DNA of 14,049 nt from JBEVEP01 sp040512755 (GCA_040512755.1 JBEVEP010000002.1:1-14049), one strand, 5' to 3'; shown: positions 1-6,873, numbered from the stretch's first letter. Notes: generated from the letters alone by a model not told the origin. Numbers and translations: made by a program.

Positions 1-38
1 TTTGCAAGTGAGAGTTTGTCCGATAAAAACCGCGTCAG

Positions 39-60
39 GTATGGGCAAAAGTACCCATAC
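39..60. promoter_or_regulatory. Interrupted palindrome between luxR and the left edge, possible lux-box-like operator
   Basis: The arms GTATGGG (39-45) and CCCATAC (54-60) are perfect inverted repeats separated by 8 nt. The site lies 31 nt past the stop codon of the minus-strand LuxR gene. A 20-22 bp dyad beside a LuxR-type gene is the usual form of a lux/tra box. If so, it would drive a minus-strand gene whose body lies left of position 1. It could also be a weak transcription stop, but no T run follows on either strand. The operator role is inference. Confidence 0.4.
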
Positions 61-91
61 TGTAGAGGCAGCTGTATGATGCAGGTGAGCG

Positions 92-814
92 CTACAGGTG
101 CAACTGGTGGGTCCGGAGTGCCTCCACTACCGCTTGGGTGGTGGAGCTTACATTGAACTTCAAATGGATGGCGTTCATGTGATTGCGCACGGTCTTCTCG
201 GAGATGTTGAGGATGTGCGAGGTCTCCCATGCTGTCTTGCCAATTGCCGCCCACTGAAGAATTTCGCGCTCACGGGCCGTAAGCGTGACACCCCGTTCCG
301 CAACGGCGATCATGTCGGACGCAGCCATCTGGAAATAGATTGACGCCATCAGGAGCATGCCTTCATCCCGCTTGCTGGCTTCAACCGGGCGGTCGCTTGC
401 GAGTGACATCACCGCCTGCCATCCTTGGTTCGTGCGCATGGGGAAAGCGATACCGCCGACAAGCCCGAACTCCTTGGCCTCCCCGTTTATCTGCCGCACC
501 CTGATCGTATCCGGGTGAGCGTCCCAGGCTTCGGTCCAATGGAAAGGGCGGTCCTTCGACAAGGACCATTTGCTGACCGGATCATCAGGAAAATACACCT
601 GCTCTTCATACCGTTTCGACCATTCGTCGGGCCAGTGGTTGCAGATCATCAGGTGGTCGAAATTGGACCCCACCACCGGCAACCCGGTCAGGATGAATGA
701 AGTGAAACCTTGCCCCGAAACCATCGTGGAAAAGTCATCGATGAGGGGCTGGAGCGTCCTGTAATGCTGACTGCGCTCTACGAAGTCGAGCGCTTCGGAA
801 TGTACCTTGAGCAT
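92..814 (-). CDS. LuxR-family quorum-sensing transcriptional regulator (AHL-binding domain + LuxR HTH)
   Basis: This 240-aa DNA-binding regulator is predicted to bind an acyl-homoserine lactone in its N-terminal half and DNA through its C-terminal helix-turn-helix. The autoinducer-binding domain spans about residues 15-165. It carries W65, Y69, D78, P79, W93 and G121, which match TraR W57, Y61, D70, P71, W85 and G113 with identical spacing. The HTH spans about 177-236 and carries E182, L186 and G192, matching TraR E178, L182 and G188, again with exact spacing. All the family's invariant residues are therefore present. I chose the ATG at 814 because GGGGAG (plus-strand complement 821-826) sits 6 nt upstream. 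An in-frame ATG at 841 would add 9 residues but has no Shine-Dalgarno sequence. No luxI-type synthase lies in the window, so the gene is either a solo or paired with a synthase beyond the left edge. The family call is very secure; the signal and targets are unknown. Confidence 0.93.
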   Translation of the reverse strand: MLKVHSEALDFVERSQHYRTLQPLIDDFSTMVSGQGFTSFILTGLPVVGSNFDHLMICNHWPDEWSKRYEEQVYFPDDPVSKWSLSKDRPFHWTEAWDAHPDTIRVRQINGEAKEFGLVGGIAFPMRTNQGWQAVMSLASDRPVEASKRDEGMLLMASIYFQMAASDMIAVAERGVTLTAREREILQWAAIGKTAWETSHILNISEKTVRNHMNAIHLKFNVSSTTQAVVEALRTHQLHL

Positions 815-841
815 AATCGGCTCCCCGCGAAATACATTCAA

Positions 842-1642
842 TTGAACAGTCCGGAGGGGCCCAAGGTCAAGGGCGATTTCCGGACTTGGAATTTGTCGGA
901 GTCGGTACTGGCCTCGAAACTCCGCGATGATTACTCAGCAGGTCTGGGGTCGCACCACAAATCACCCGGCCCGAACTTCTCCAGGCAGTAGCTGGGCCAA
1001 GTCAAAGTGATGAGACGGAACTCGGCGCCAGGCTCCCCGCCGCAGGAAGAACCGATTGCAGCTCGGACAACAAAGCGCACCATACACGTCCCCCAAACGC
1101 TCACATCAGTGATCGTATACATAATCTGGTTGTAAATCCACAGCACGATGAGACTCTGTGACATGGCGCATTGCAGGTAAATGCCAGATGGGCACTGGGT
1201 TATCGCGCAAAACGGGCCGATGCATCTGAATGTGGGTCTGAGTCCTTCAAAGCCACGAACGCCGGTATGCCGACGTCATCCAATGTGATGACAGACAAGA
1301 CACCACCAATGCAGGGCGAGAGGTCGCGCTCTACCCCGAAAGCGCGGTTGACGGAAAACGCCAGCCGCAGGAACATTCATTGCTGACCTATGAGCGTCGA
1401 AAGCAATCATAGTGGCCTGTCCGAGCGTGTGTGTGTGTGACAGGATAGGGGCGACGTCGCAATCCCGCCTGCGGTCTCCCCTATCGCCACACCCAGGACC
1501 GCGCCGCAACTCGCGCGACGACGTTCATCCATCCATCATGCAACGGCTGGCCGCTACGCCCAAATGAGTGCGCTTCAACCGGACAGCTAAATGTTTGGTC
1601 GGTTCAGTCAGCGGTATGCTTCCCAAAACAGGGGGTAGGTCC
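842..1642. other. 800-nt gene-poor stretch upstream of luxR
   Basis: I see no convincing gene here. The open frames (a 77-codon minus frame ending at 931 and a 71-codon plus frame with a TTG start at 1171) lack ribosome binding sites and recognisable domains. The stretch holds an AGTCCGG/CCGGACT inverted repeat (848-854 and 880-886, 25 nt apart) just upstream of luxR. It also holds a longer dyad at 1444-1485, listed separately, and a short GT run near 1426-1439. It may be decayed coding sequence. Confidence 0.5.
1444..1485. repeat. Inverted repeat with an internal perfect palindrome
   Basis: GATAGGGG (1444-1451) and CCCCTATC (1478-1485) are perfect 8-nt inverted repeats with 26 nt between them. 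Inside the left side is the perfect 10-bp palindrome GCGACGTCGC (1451-1460). The element could fold as a GC-rich hairpin or serve as a protein site. It lies about 160 nt upstream of the DUF768 gene. No T run follows, so it is not an obvious terminator. The function is unknown. Confidence 0.4.
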
Positions 1643-1873
1643 ATGAGTGCCGAAGGTCTGACTTTTGTGAATCGCTGGCTGGATGAGAACATAACGGCCG
1701 ACTGGTATCGTCGAGACGACGATGAGGGCGCTTTGAGATTGGCCGGCCAATGCGCCTCCGATGCTATCGCCTGGGGAGTAGAGCCCGTCGAAATTTTAGA
1801 GGAAGTCGGCAGCATCGAAGGAGCGATTCGCCAGGCTCTGGAAAGGGTCGTAGGCCGCCATCCCCTTGGATAA
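1643..1873 (+). CDS. DUF768 domain-containing small protein
   Basis: This 76-aa acidic, probably cytoplasmic helical protein has no known function. The family is recognised by its layout: an MS-x-x-G-x-x-F start followed by a W (here MSAEGLTFVNRWLDENI), a variable acidic middle, a helix around A-x-x-A-I-A-W-G-V (residues 40-50), and the hallmark E-I-x-E-E-V-G-S near residues 53-60 followed by an amphipathic helix. DUF768 is a small family that is abundant in Mesorhizobium. I chose the ATG at 1643 over an upstream in-frame GTG at 1568 because the family begins here and a GGGGGTAGG purine stretch lies just upstream. The gene stands alone in a gene-poor region, with no same-strand neighbour within 400 nt. 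The family assignment is from memory of the pattern; a profile search would settle it. Confidence 0.72.
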   Translation: MSAEGLTFVNRWLDENITADWYRRDDDEGALRLAGQCASDAIAWGVEPVEILEEVGSIEGAIRQALERVVGRHPLG

Positions 1874-2315
1874 CGACCGCAGGCAAGCCAGAAGCCTCAC
1901 CCGGCCGCGCTATTCGAAGCCGCTGGCACGCTGGCACAACGCGTCCCGATCGCCGAAAACGTCCGAAAAGTTCGACTTCGCGCTCAATTGATTACCTTCA
2001 ACGCGTCACACCTGGTCGCCATCGCCGCTAAGCCGCACGTCTGGGGCACAAATCCATCAGAACAGTGAACCACTTCACGGAACGTCTGAACGCTTGGAGG
2101 TAGCTTCTGCGTGTCGGAGTTCCCGCTCACGGTTCGCTACCTCTGATGAAAGGAAGAATCCGGTGCCGCGCGGCCTCATGAAACGCACCCTGTCGTTCAG
2201 GCCACTCACGCCGACACAGATCGGAACGTGGTCTTCTTCGTCTGCTGATCCCGCCGCGCCGAATCGTAGCGTCTCCGGCGTGAAACCACTATCCGACGGG
2301 GAAAGGGCAAGCCGC
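1874..2315. other. Intergenic region between the two small ORFs, no gene seen
   Basis: The plus frame that becomes the DUF1127-like protein is open from a TTG at 2094. Its residues before 2316 are low-complexity S/R/P-rich and resemble no family. An 80-codon minus frame (2317-2075) has no ribosome binding site. I treat the stretch as non-coding leader or decayed sequence. Confidence 0.45.
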
Positions 2316-2666
2316 ATGCTTGAAGGACTTCGAGTTTACGCGGCGGCGCCAAGACAAGAACAGGCGCGCGCCGAAATGTACGATGTGGCGCAGCGGCGGC
2401 GTCCCGCGATGGCGGTCGCCGCCCGGCACAGCAAGACCTCCCGGCTGGTCATCGCGCGGCCTCTGGTTTTCACTGTCGTTGTCGTGACCACCTGGCTACG
2501 CCGACGGGGCAATCGTCGACGCCTGATGCAGGCAACAAATCAGCTTTGCATCGCGCCGGACCAGATTTTGGAGGATCTTGGTGTCTCACGAGACCAGATG
2601 CTCGCGAAATCCATGTGCCGCCCGTGTGAGGACGAAGAGTTGGACGAAACGGAGCCCGACCAATAG
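2316..2666 (+). CDS. Probable DUF1127-like protein with a hydrophobic segment
   Basis: The predicted protein is 116 aa. Residues 60-95 read WLRRRGNRRRL followed by L-x-I-A-P-D-Q-I-L-E-D-L-G-V-S-R-D-Q-M. This matches the DUF1127 pattern of an Arg-rich helix, then a helix ending in (L)-x-D-(I/L)-G-(L/V)-(S/T)-R. Just before it, residues 43-60 form a hydrophobic stretch rich in V that could be membrane-associated. The C-terminus is acidic and contains a C-x-x-C pair (residues 101-104). The start is uncertain. The ATG at 2316 follows a GGGGAAAGGG purine run and gives a size nearer the family. An ATG at 2376 or the TTG at 2094 are alternatives. DUF1127 proteins are short and function is known for only a few members in alphaproteobacteria (phosphate and RNA regulation). 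The match is partial, so this could be a degenerate member. Confidence 0.5.
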   Translation: MLEGLRVYAAAPRQEQARAEMYDVAQRRRPAMAVAARHSKTSRLVIARPLVFTVVVVTTWLRRRGNRRRLMQATNQLCIAPDQILEDLGVSRDQMLAKSMCRPCEDEELDETEPDQ

Positions 2667-2796
2667 CAACACTACTGCCCGCGTCCCTTGGATGAGCATG
2701 GGACGCGGTTGCTGCGCTTCTTTCGCTTGGCTCTACGATCGCGGCACCGGCCGCCACCGGTTCGCGGCGGTGACGTGACTGCCTTCGCCAGGTCAG

Positions 2797-4005
2797 TCAA
2801 GCTGGGTCTGCATTCTCAATGACCATTGCGATTCCCTGCCCAACGCCAATACACATGGAGAGGACGGCATAGCGTCCGCCCATGCGATGCAGTTGGCGGG
2901 CAGCGCTCATGACGATCCGCGCCCCAGAAGCGCCAAGCGGGTGTCCGACCGCGATTGCGCCGCCGTTCGGATTGAGCCTGCTGTCCTCGCTCGCGATGCC
3001 CAACTGCTTCGTACAGGCAAGTACCTGCGAGGCGAAGGCCTCATTGATTTCGATAAGGTCCATTAGTTCAAGAGCGAGACCGGCGCGCGCCAGCGCCTTG
3101 GGGATTGCGTAAGCGGGGCCGATTCCCATGACGCGCGGTTCCACTCCGGCAATAGCCCCCGAAAGGATGCGCGCTTTCGGTCTGGCGCCGGCTTTCTCGC
3201 CAATCGCGGCGGAACCGACCAGAAGCGCGCCGGCTCCATCGTTCACACCCGAAGCATTGGCGGCGGTCACCACGCCGCCTGGCTGCAGCGGGGATAACGC
3301 AGCCATCTTGTCCAAGCTCGTTTCCGGCCGTGGGTGCTCGTCGGTGGAGACGGTTCGCGTCTCCTTGCGCCCGATGCTGATACTGACCGGCGCGATCTCG
3401 CCGTCGAAGAACCCATCGCGACGCGCCGCCTCAAACTTCTGCTGACTTGCGTAGGCGAAGCGGTCGGCTTCGTCGCGGCGAATCGAGAACGCAGCGGCGA
3501 CATTGTCGCCTGTTTGAGGCATTGAATCGTCGCCAAACTGCGCCACAAAGGCGCTGTTGGGAAACCGCATCCCAATCGTTGTGTCATACATCTGATGGTC
3601 GCGATCAAACGGCGCTTTGGACTTGGCCAGAATGAATGGCGCGCGGGTCATGCTTTCGACGCCTCCCGCCACGTAGAGCTGAGCTTCGCCGAGCCTGACC
3701 GACCGCGCCGCGTCGAGTATAGCCGACATGCCGGAACCGCAGAGCCTGTTGACCGTCAGTCCGCCGGCGCCAATGGGCAGACCGGCAAGCAGGCCGGCGA
3801 AACGCGCTATGTTCCTTCCATCCTCGCCCGCCTGGCAAACGCAGCCGAGAATCACGTCCTCGACGTCTGCCGGATCAAAGGGGTTGCGGGTCATGAGTTC
3901 GCGGATCACATGCGCGGCCATATCGTCCGGTCGAAGGTGGGCGAGGGCGCCGGCATGGCGGCCAAAGGGCGTACGAACGCCATCGTAGATGAAGGCATCA
4001 AGCAT
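2797..4005 (-). CDS. pcaF: 3-oxoadipyl-CoA thiolase / acetyl-CoA acyltransferase
   Basis: This thiolase catalyses CoA-dependent cleavage of 3-oxoadipyl-CoA to succinyl-CoA and acetyl-CoA, or of a related 3-oxoacyl-CoA, in the cytoplasm. The 402-aa length fits the 400-401 aa PcaF subfamily. The nucleophile Cys89 (NRLCGSGM), the NEAF loop (321-324), His355 (GGAIAVGHPLGASGAR) and Cys385 (SMCIGVGQG) are all present. The segment AGGVESMTRAPF (113-124) and the DTTIGMRF region (141-148) are typical of PcaF/PaaJ rather than PhaA. I chose the ATG at 4005 because the subfamily begins M-x-x-(A/V)-F-I-x-D here. The frame stays open upstream to 4245, but that part looks unlike protein. No clear Shine-Dalgarno sequence precedes the start; an ATG four codons earlier (4017) is possible. 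The gene is not beside pcaI/pcaJ, so the exact substrate is inferred. It is divergent from the gluconolactonase-like gene. Confidence 0.88.
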   Translation of the reverse strand: MLDAFIYDGVRTPFGRHAGALAHLRPDDMAAHVIRELMTRNPFDPADVEDVILGCVCQAGEDGRNIARFAGLLAGLPIGAGGLTVNRLCGSGMSAILDAARSVRLGEAQLYVAGGVESMTRAPFILAKSKAPFDRDHQMYDTTIGMRFPNSAFVAQFGDDSMPQTGDNVAAAFSIRRDEADRFAYASQQKFEAARRDGFFDGEIAPVSISIGRKETRTVSTDEHPRPETSLDKMAALSPLQPGGVVTAANASGVNDGAGALLVGSAAIGEKAGARPKARILSGAIAGVEPRVMGIGPAYAIPKALARAGLALELMDLIEINEAFASQVLACTKQLGIASEDSRLNPNGGAIAVGHPLGASGARIVMSAARQLHRMGGRYAVLSMCIGVGQGIAMVIENADPA

Positions 4006-4279
4006 CGATTGTACCATTTCAGTCGTTGGGCGTCTGAAGCCTTTCCGATCAGTATCATGTGGCCGCTTGCTGGAACATGGCCCGAGCACACGACAGGCCA
4101 CGGAGTGATTGCAACCGGGTCGGCTTCGACGCCAGTATAGACTGCAACGATCTCGGCAAGTCAGATAGCCAGAGGCCGGGTTGCTTGCCAGGGACGCAGA
4201 CTCGTAGCCAACTTCCTGGTCATGTCCGGTAATGTAGCTGAACACGCAGATCCATCAGGCAGATCACCGGAGGTGAGGA

Positions 4280-5194
4280 ATGTCGGCAGTCCATTACGAG
4301 GTTCTCGATCAGAAGTTTGAGAGATTGTTCAACTCTGGCGCCCAGGTGGATCGACTGTTTACTGGCTGCCGCTGGGCAGAAGGCCCTGCCTATTTTTTTG
4401 CTGGGCGCTATCTCGTCTGGTCTGACATACCGAACAACCGGATGCTTCGATATGACGAGACCAACGGACAAGTCGGCGTTTTCCGGCAGCCATCGGCCAA
4501 TTCAAATGGCAACACCATCGATCGCCAGGGCAGGCTTGTTACCTGTGAGCATTCCGGCCGGCGCGTCAGCCGTACTGAACATGACGGCAGCATCGTCACG
4601 GTTGCCGACAATTGGCGCGGCAAACGTCTCAATTCCCCGAACGATGTTGTCGTAAAGTCGGACGGTTCAATCTGGTTTACAGATCCCACCTACGGGATCG
4701 ATACCGACTATGAAGGCGACAAGGCCGAAAGCGAGATCGGAGCTTCCAATGTCTATCGCGTCGACCCGGCAACCGGTGATGCCGACGCCGTAATCACGGA
4801 TATGGTAAAGCCCAACGGGCTTGCCTTCTCGCCGGACGAAAAGCTGCTTTACGTCGTCGATACCGGCAGGACGCATGGTCCCGAAAATCCGGCACATATA
4901 AGGGTTTTCGACGTCGCTCCGAACGGTACCGTTTCGGGCGGACGCGTCTTCGCCGAGTGCACGTTGGGCATTTTCGACGGGTTCCGGCTCGATGACCAGG
5001 GCCGCATCTGGACCAGCGCCGGCGATGGCGTTCATTGCTATGATCCTGACGGGACCCTCATCGGCAAGATCAAAGTGCCGGAGATGGTGGCCAACTGCGT
5101 CTTTGGTGGTCCCAAACGCAATGTGCTCTACATCTGCGCCACGACGTCGCTCTACGCAGTGCGCCTGATGGTGAATGGCGCGAAAACCGTCTGA
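4280..5194 (+). CDS. SMP-30/gluconolactonase/LRE family protein
   Basis: This 304-aa metal-dependent lactonase-type hydrolase has a six-bladed beta-propeller fold. Such enzymes open sugar or aldonic-acid lactones; the substrate here cannot be read from sequence. Candidate divalent-metal ligands fit the SMP-30 pattern: Glu34 (RWAEGPAYF), Asn179 (KPNGLAFSPD) and Asp233 (IFDGFRLDDQGRIW), with Asn121 (LNSPNDVV) as the substrate-side Asn. Blade signatures recur, including IWFTDPTYGI (131-140) and LLYVVDTGR (189-197). There is no signal peptide. The start is well supported: GGAGG at 4269-4273 lies 6 nt before the ATG. The gene is divergent from the thiolase with 274 nt between starts, so the two could share a control region for aromatic or sugar-acid breakdown, though no regulator sits beside them. 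The family call is secure; the substrate is unknown. Confidence 0.9.
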   Translation: MSAVHYEVLDQKFERLFNSGAQVDRLFTGCRWAEGPAYFFAGRYLVWSDIPNNRMLRYDETNGQVGVFRQPSANSNGNTIDRQGRLVTCEHSGRRVSRTEHDGSIVTVADNWRGKRLNSPNDVVVKSDGSIWFTDPTYGIDTDYEGDKAESEIGASNVYRVDPATGDADAVITDMVKPNGLAFSPDEKLLYVVDTGRTHGPENPAHIRVFDVAPNGTVSGGRVFAECTLGIFDGFRLDDQGRIWTSAGDGVHCYDPDGTLIGKIKVPEMVANCVFGGPKRNVLYICATTSLYAVRLMVNGAKTV

Positions 5195-5231
5195 TCAGGA
5201 TGTTCCGCGGGACGTGCGTCGGCCTGCCATT

Positions 5232-5253
5232 GGCCCAACGGGGCTTGTGGGCC
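5232..5253 (+). terminator. Candidate hairpin terminator after the SMP-30 gene
   Basis: GGCCCA (5232-5237) and TGGGCC (5248-5253) form a 6-bp GC-rich stem with a 10-nt loop, 37 nt past the stop codon, followed by TTAATCT. The T tail is weak, so this is a modest candidate. It lies in the convergent gap between this gene and the minus-strand gene ending at 5386. Confidence 0.35.
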
Positions 5254-5385
5254 TTAATCTGACGGGGGGCGGTGGACCACGTCCAGCTTTTGCACTCGAT
5301 CCGCTGCGCAATGCTTCGGCAACCGACCGACAACTTGGCTGGTCCAGCCGCCGGTCGATTTAGAGAGCCGATGGTTGCGAACGTG

Positions 5386-5814
5386 TCAGGCTTCTTGGTG
5401 GAAGAAGCAGACGATGTCGCGAATATCAAAATCATCGAACAAGTTACCCGGACCGGGAGAGTCTGCATCTACGCGGCCGATGATCAGCGTATTTGCCTGC
5501 GAACTACCGGAATTCAGGATGTTGGTCTTGATCACGAATTGCTCGTGCCGCCAGATGTTGGCGTCTGAGATCGGTTGGATGCGGCCAATTTGAATTTCGT
5601 TGTTGCCAGTTGTTGGGCTTTTTATAGCCACTCTCGCGGAACTGGTTGTCAGGCCACGTACCATGAATGAGAGGAGGGCCGGCGCATGATGCAGTCCCCC
5701 GGTGTTGAAGGGCAAGACCAGCTTTCCATCCGTGTCGCCAACTGTGAATGGATTGTCAAAGTTTTCGTGGTCGGAATCCCTTTGGATCACGGTGAAATCA
5801 CTAAGAACGGGCAT
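5386..5814 (-). CDS. Hypothetical protein, predicted mostly beta-strand
   Basis: I do not recognise this 142-aa protein. It has no signal peptide and no membrane segment. It alternates hydrophobic and polar residues in short stretches separated by G/N/D/S turns (for example KLVLPFNTGG, SFMVRGLTTSSARVAIKS, NEIQIGRIQPIS, EQFVIKTNIL, NTLIIGRVD). This suggests a beta-sandwich or jelly-roll fold. It ends with a conserved-looking DIRDIVCFFHQ segment. The composition is acidic. I chose the ATG at 5814 because AAGGAG lies 8 nt upstream; an in-frame ATG at 5835 would add 7 residues, but the ribosome binding site would then lie inside the gene. It is convergent with the SMP-30 gene and 367 nt downstream of the GlcG-like gene, so it is probably a single-gene unit. 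The clean start and even codon use argue for a real gene. Confidence 0.72.
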   Translation of the reverse strand: MPVLSDFTVIQRDSDHENFDNPFTVGDTDGKLVLPFNTGGLHHAPALLSFMVRGLTTSSARVAIKSPTTGNNEIQIGRIQPISDANIWRHEQFVIKTNILNSGSSQANTLIIGRVDADSPGPGNLFDDFDIRDIVCFFHQEA

Positions 5815-5956
5815 GCTACTTTCTCCTTGCTTCAAACGTCGCGGAATGCGCCGTTGGGCTTGTGTTTCGACAAACGCAAGGAAGGTTCATCAGTTAGAGC
5901 ATTTTGCAGACAAGTAGAGTCACTTGGCGTCGCACAATGCGGCTAAAACAAAGAGT

Positions 5957-5997
5957 TAGAGCGGCGGTCCGGTTCCATCCGGATGCACGCAGCTCTA
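5957..5997. repeat. Nested inverted repeat in an intergenic region
   Basis: Outer arms TAGAGC (5957-5962) and GCTCTA (5992-5997) enclose a second stem, TCCGG with CCGGA around a TTCCAT loop, plus short GCG/CGC pairing between the two. The layout resembles the short palindromic intergenic repeats common in rhizobial genomes, many of which begin with TAGAGC. It lies in the 5815-6181 gap, in which I see no gene. It could also end transcripts coming from the GlcG-like gene (minus strand). Confidence 0.45.
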
Positions 5998-6181
5998 GGT
6001 GAGCGAACCGCGAGATCATGCACAGCGCCGCCAAGCGTCCGCAGTCGTCCAGCCGGTTGAGAAAGGCGGAGTAGCCCCGGTTCCTTTCGAGCCGGCCCGA
6101 TCACGCGTGCGGTCGGTCCCGGAGAATGATGGGCCTGCCGTCAGCCTGAAGACCGGCGGACGAGGAGGGCGTGACGTTCGC

Positions 6182-6625
6182 TCACATCGACCAAGCTGCG
6201 CCGATCGCCTCGACGGCCGCGCGCGCAATGTGCGCGTCGGTCTCCCAATCGCCGCCACTAACCCCGATGCCGCCGATACACTCGCCCTCGACGATCACCG
6301 GGAAACCGCCCTCTAGGGCGGTCCACCTCTCCGGGCCCGCCGCGAGCGCCAAGCCGATAGCCTGGACGACGTCAAGCAGTTGCGCCTGCGCGCCCTGAGC
6401 CGAGGTCGGTCGCTTGTTCGAGGCCGCGCAGACGGCCTTGGTAGTTGCTGAATGAACGGTATGAAACCGCCCGCCGTCCATGCGTTCGAGCACCATCAGA
6501 TGGCCGCCCGAATCCGCAACGGCCACCGCGATGGCAATCCCGGCAGTCTGTGCGTGCTTTACCGCGACGGCGGCCATATGCTTGGCCCCCTCGTGAGTGA
6601 GACGCTTGGTGGCGGCCACGTACAT
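6182..6625 (-). CDS. GlcG/HbpS family (DUF336) protein
   Basis: This 147-aa single-domain protein belongs to the GlcG/HbpS family, whose members include heme-binding or heme-degrading proteins and uncharacterised proteins of glycolate and diol operons. The pattern is complete: an N-terminal helix L-T-x-E-G-A (9-14), the strand AIAVAVADSGGHLMVLERMDG (31-51), the helix with TTKAVCAASNKRPTS (61-75), then EGGFPVIVEGECIGGIGVSGGDWETDAHIA (105-134) with the family hallmark G-x-I-G-V-S-G-G. I chose the ATG at 6625 because the family starts here; the 19 codons before it look non-coding. No signal peptide is visible, so it is probably cytoplasmic. It is 248 nt downstream of the aminotransferase on the same strand, too far to assume a tight operon. 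A palindrome at 6782-6799 lies in that gap. The family call is secure; heme binding is not shown by sequence alone. Confidence 0.87.
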   Translation of the reverse strand: MYVAATKRLTHEGAKHMAAVAVKHAQTAGIAIAVAVADSGGHLMVLERMDGGRFHTVHSATTKAVCAASNKRPTSAQGAQAQLLDVVQAIGLALAAGPERWTALEGGFPVIVEGECIGGIGVSGGDWETDAHIARAAVEAIGAAWSM

Positions 6626-6781
6626 GATGTTTTCTCGATGCGCTTTGCCGCACCGTTCCAGAGGCGGCAGACACTCCGGCAAACTGCATCAAGTCGCCGG
6701 CCGGAGCAAGCTGCTGAAGCGGTTGATCTTCGACGTCTGCGTCGGGGTCAGCTGCCCATAGCGAGGCGGTCCCGCTTTTAT

Positions 6782-6799
6782 TTGGCGCAATCGTGCCAA
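6782..6799. promoter_or_regulatory. Near-perfect 18-bp palindrome, candidate operator upstream of the GlcG-like gene
   Basis: TTGGCGC (6782-6788) and GTGCCAA (6793-6799) flank AATC. Six of seven positions pair. The TTGGC-N8-GCCAA core has the size and symmetry of a dimeric regulator site. It lies about 157 nt upstream of the GlcG-like start and within 75 nt of the aminotransferase stop. No regulator gene is adjacent. As RNA it could also form a weak hairpin ending the aminotransferase transcript. Confidence 0.35.
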
Positions 6800-6873
6800 T
6801 TTCGCCTCTTGCCGAACAAGATACAAAGTCGCAAAGCGGGCTAGGAGCCGGCCGTCAACGCTGCTTTTGGCAC

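Noticed and set aside
931..1164. Minus-strand 77-codon frame containing YTITDV, faintly like a LuxI-family segment, next to luxR
   Set aside because: Only six residues resemble the LuxI pattern. The remainder lacks the conserved R/F/W/E/R positions, and there is no ribosome binding site. A decayed synthase is possible but not supported.
1171..1386. Plus-strand 71-codon frame
   Set aside because: TTG start without a Shine-Dalgarno sequence, polar low-complexity translation and no family resemblance.
4006..4245. 80-residue N-terminal extension of the thiolase frame
   Set aside because: The thiolase family starts at 4005. The extension is Cys/Arg/Ser-rich and unlike protein, and it occupies the divergent promoter region.
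5999..6316. Frames on both strands downstream of the GlcG-like gene
   Set aside because: Arg/Pro-rich translations typical of high-GC non-coding sequence, overlapping a real gene; no family signature.
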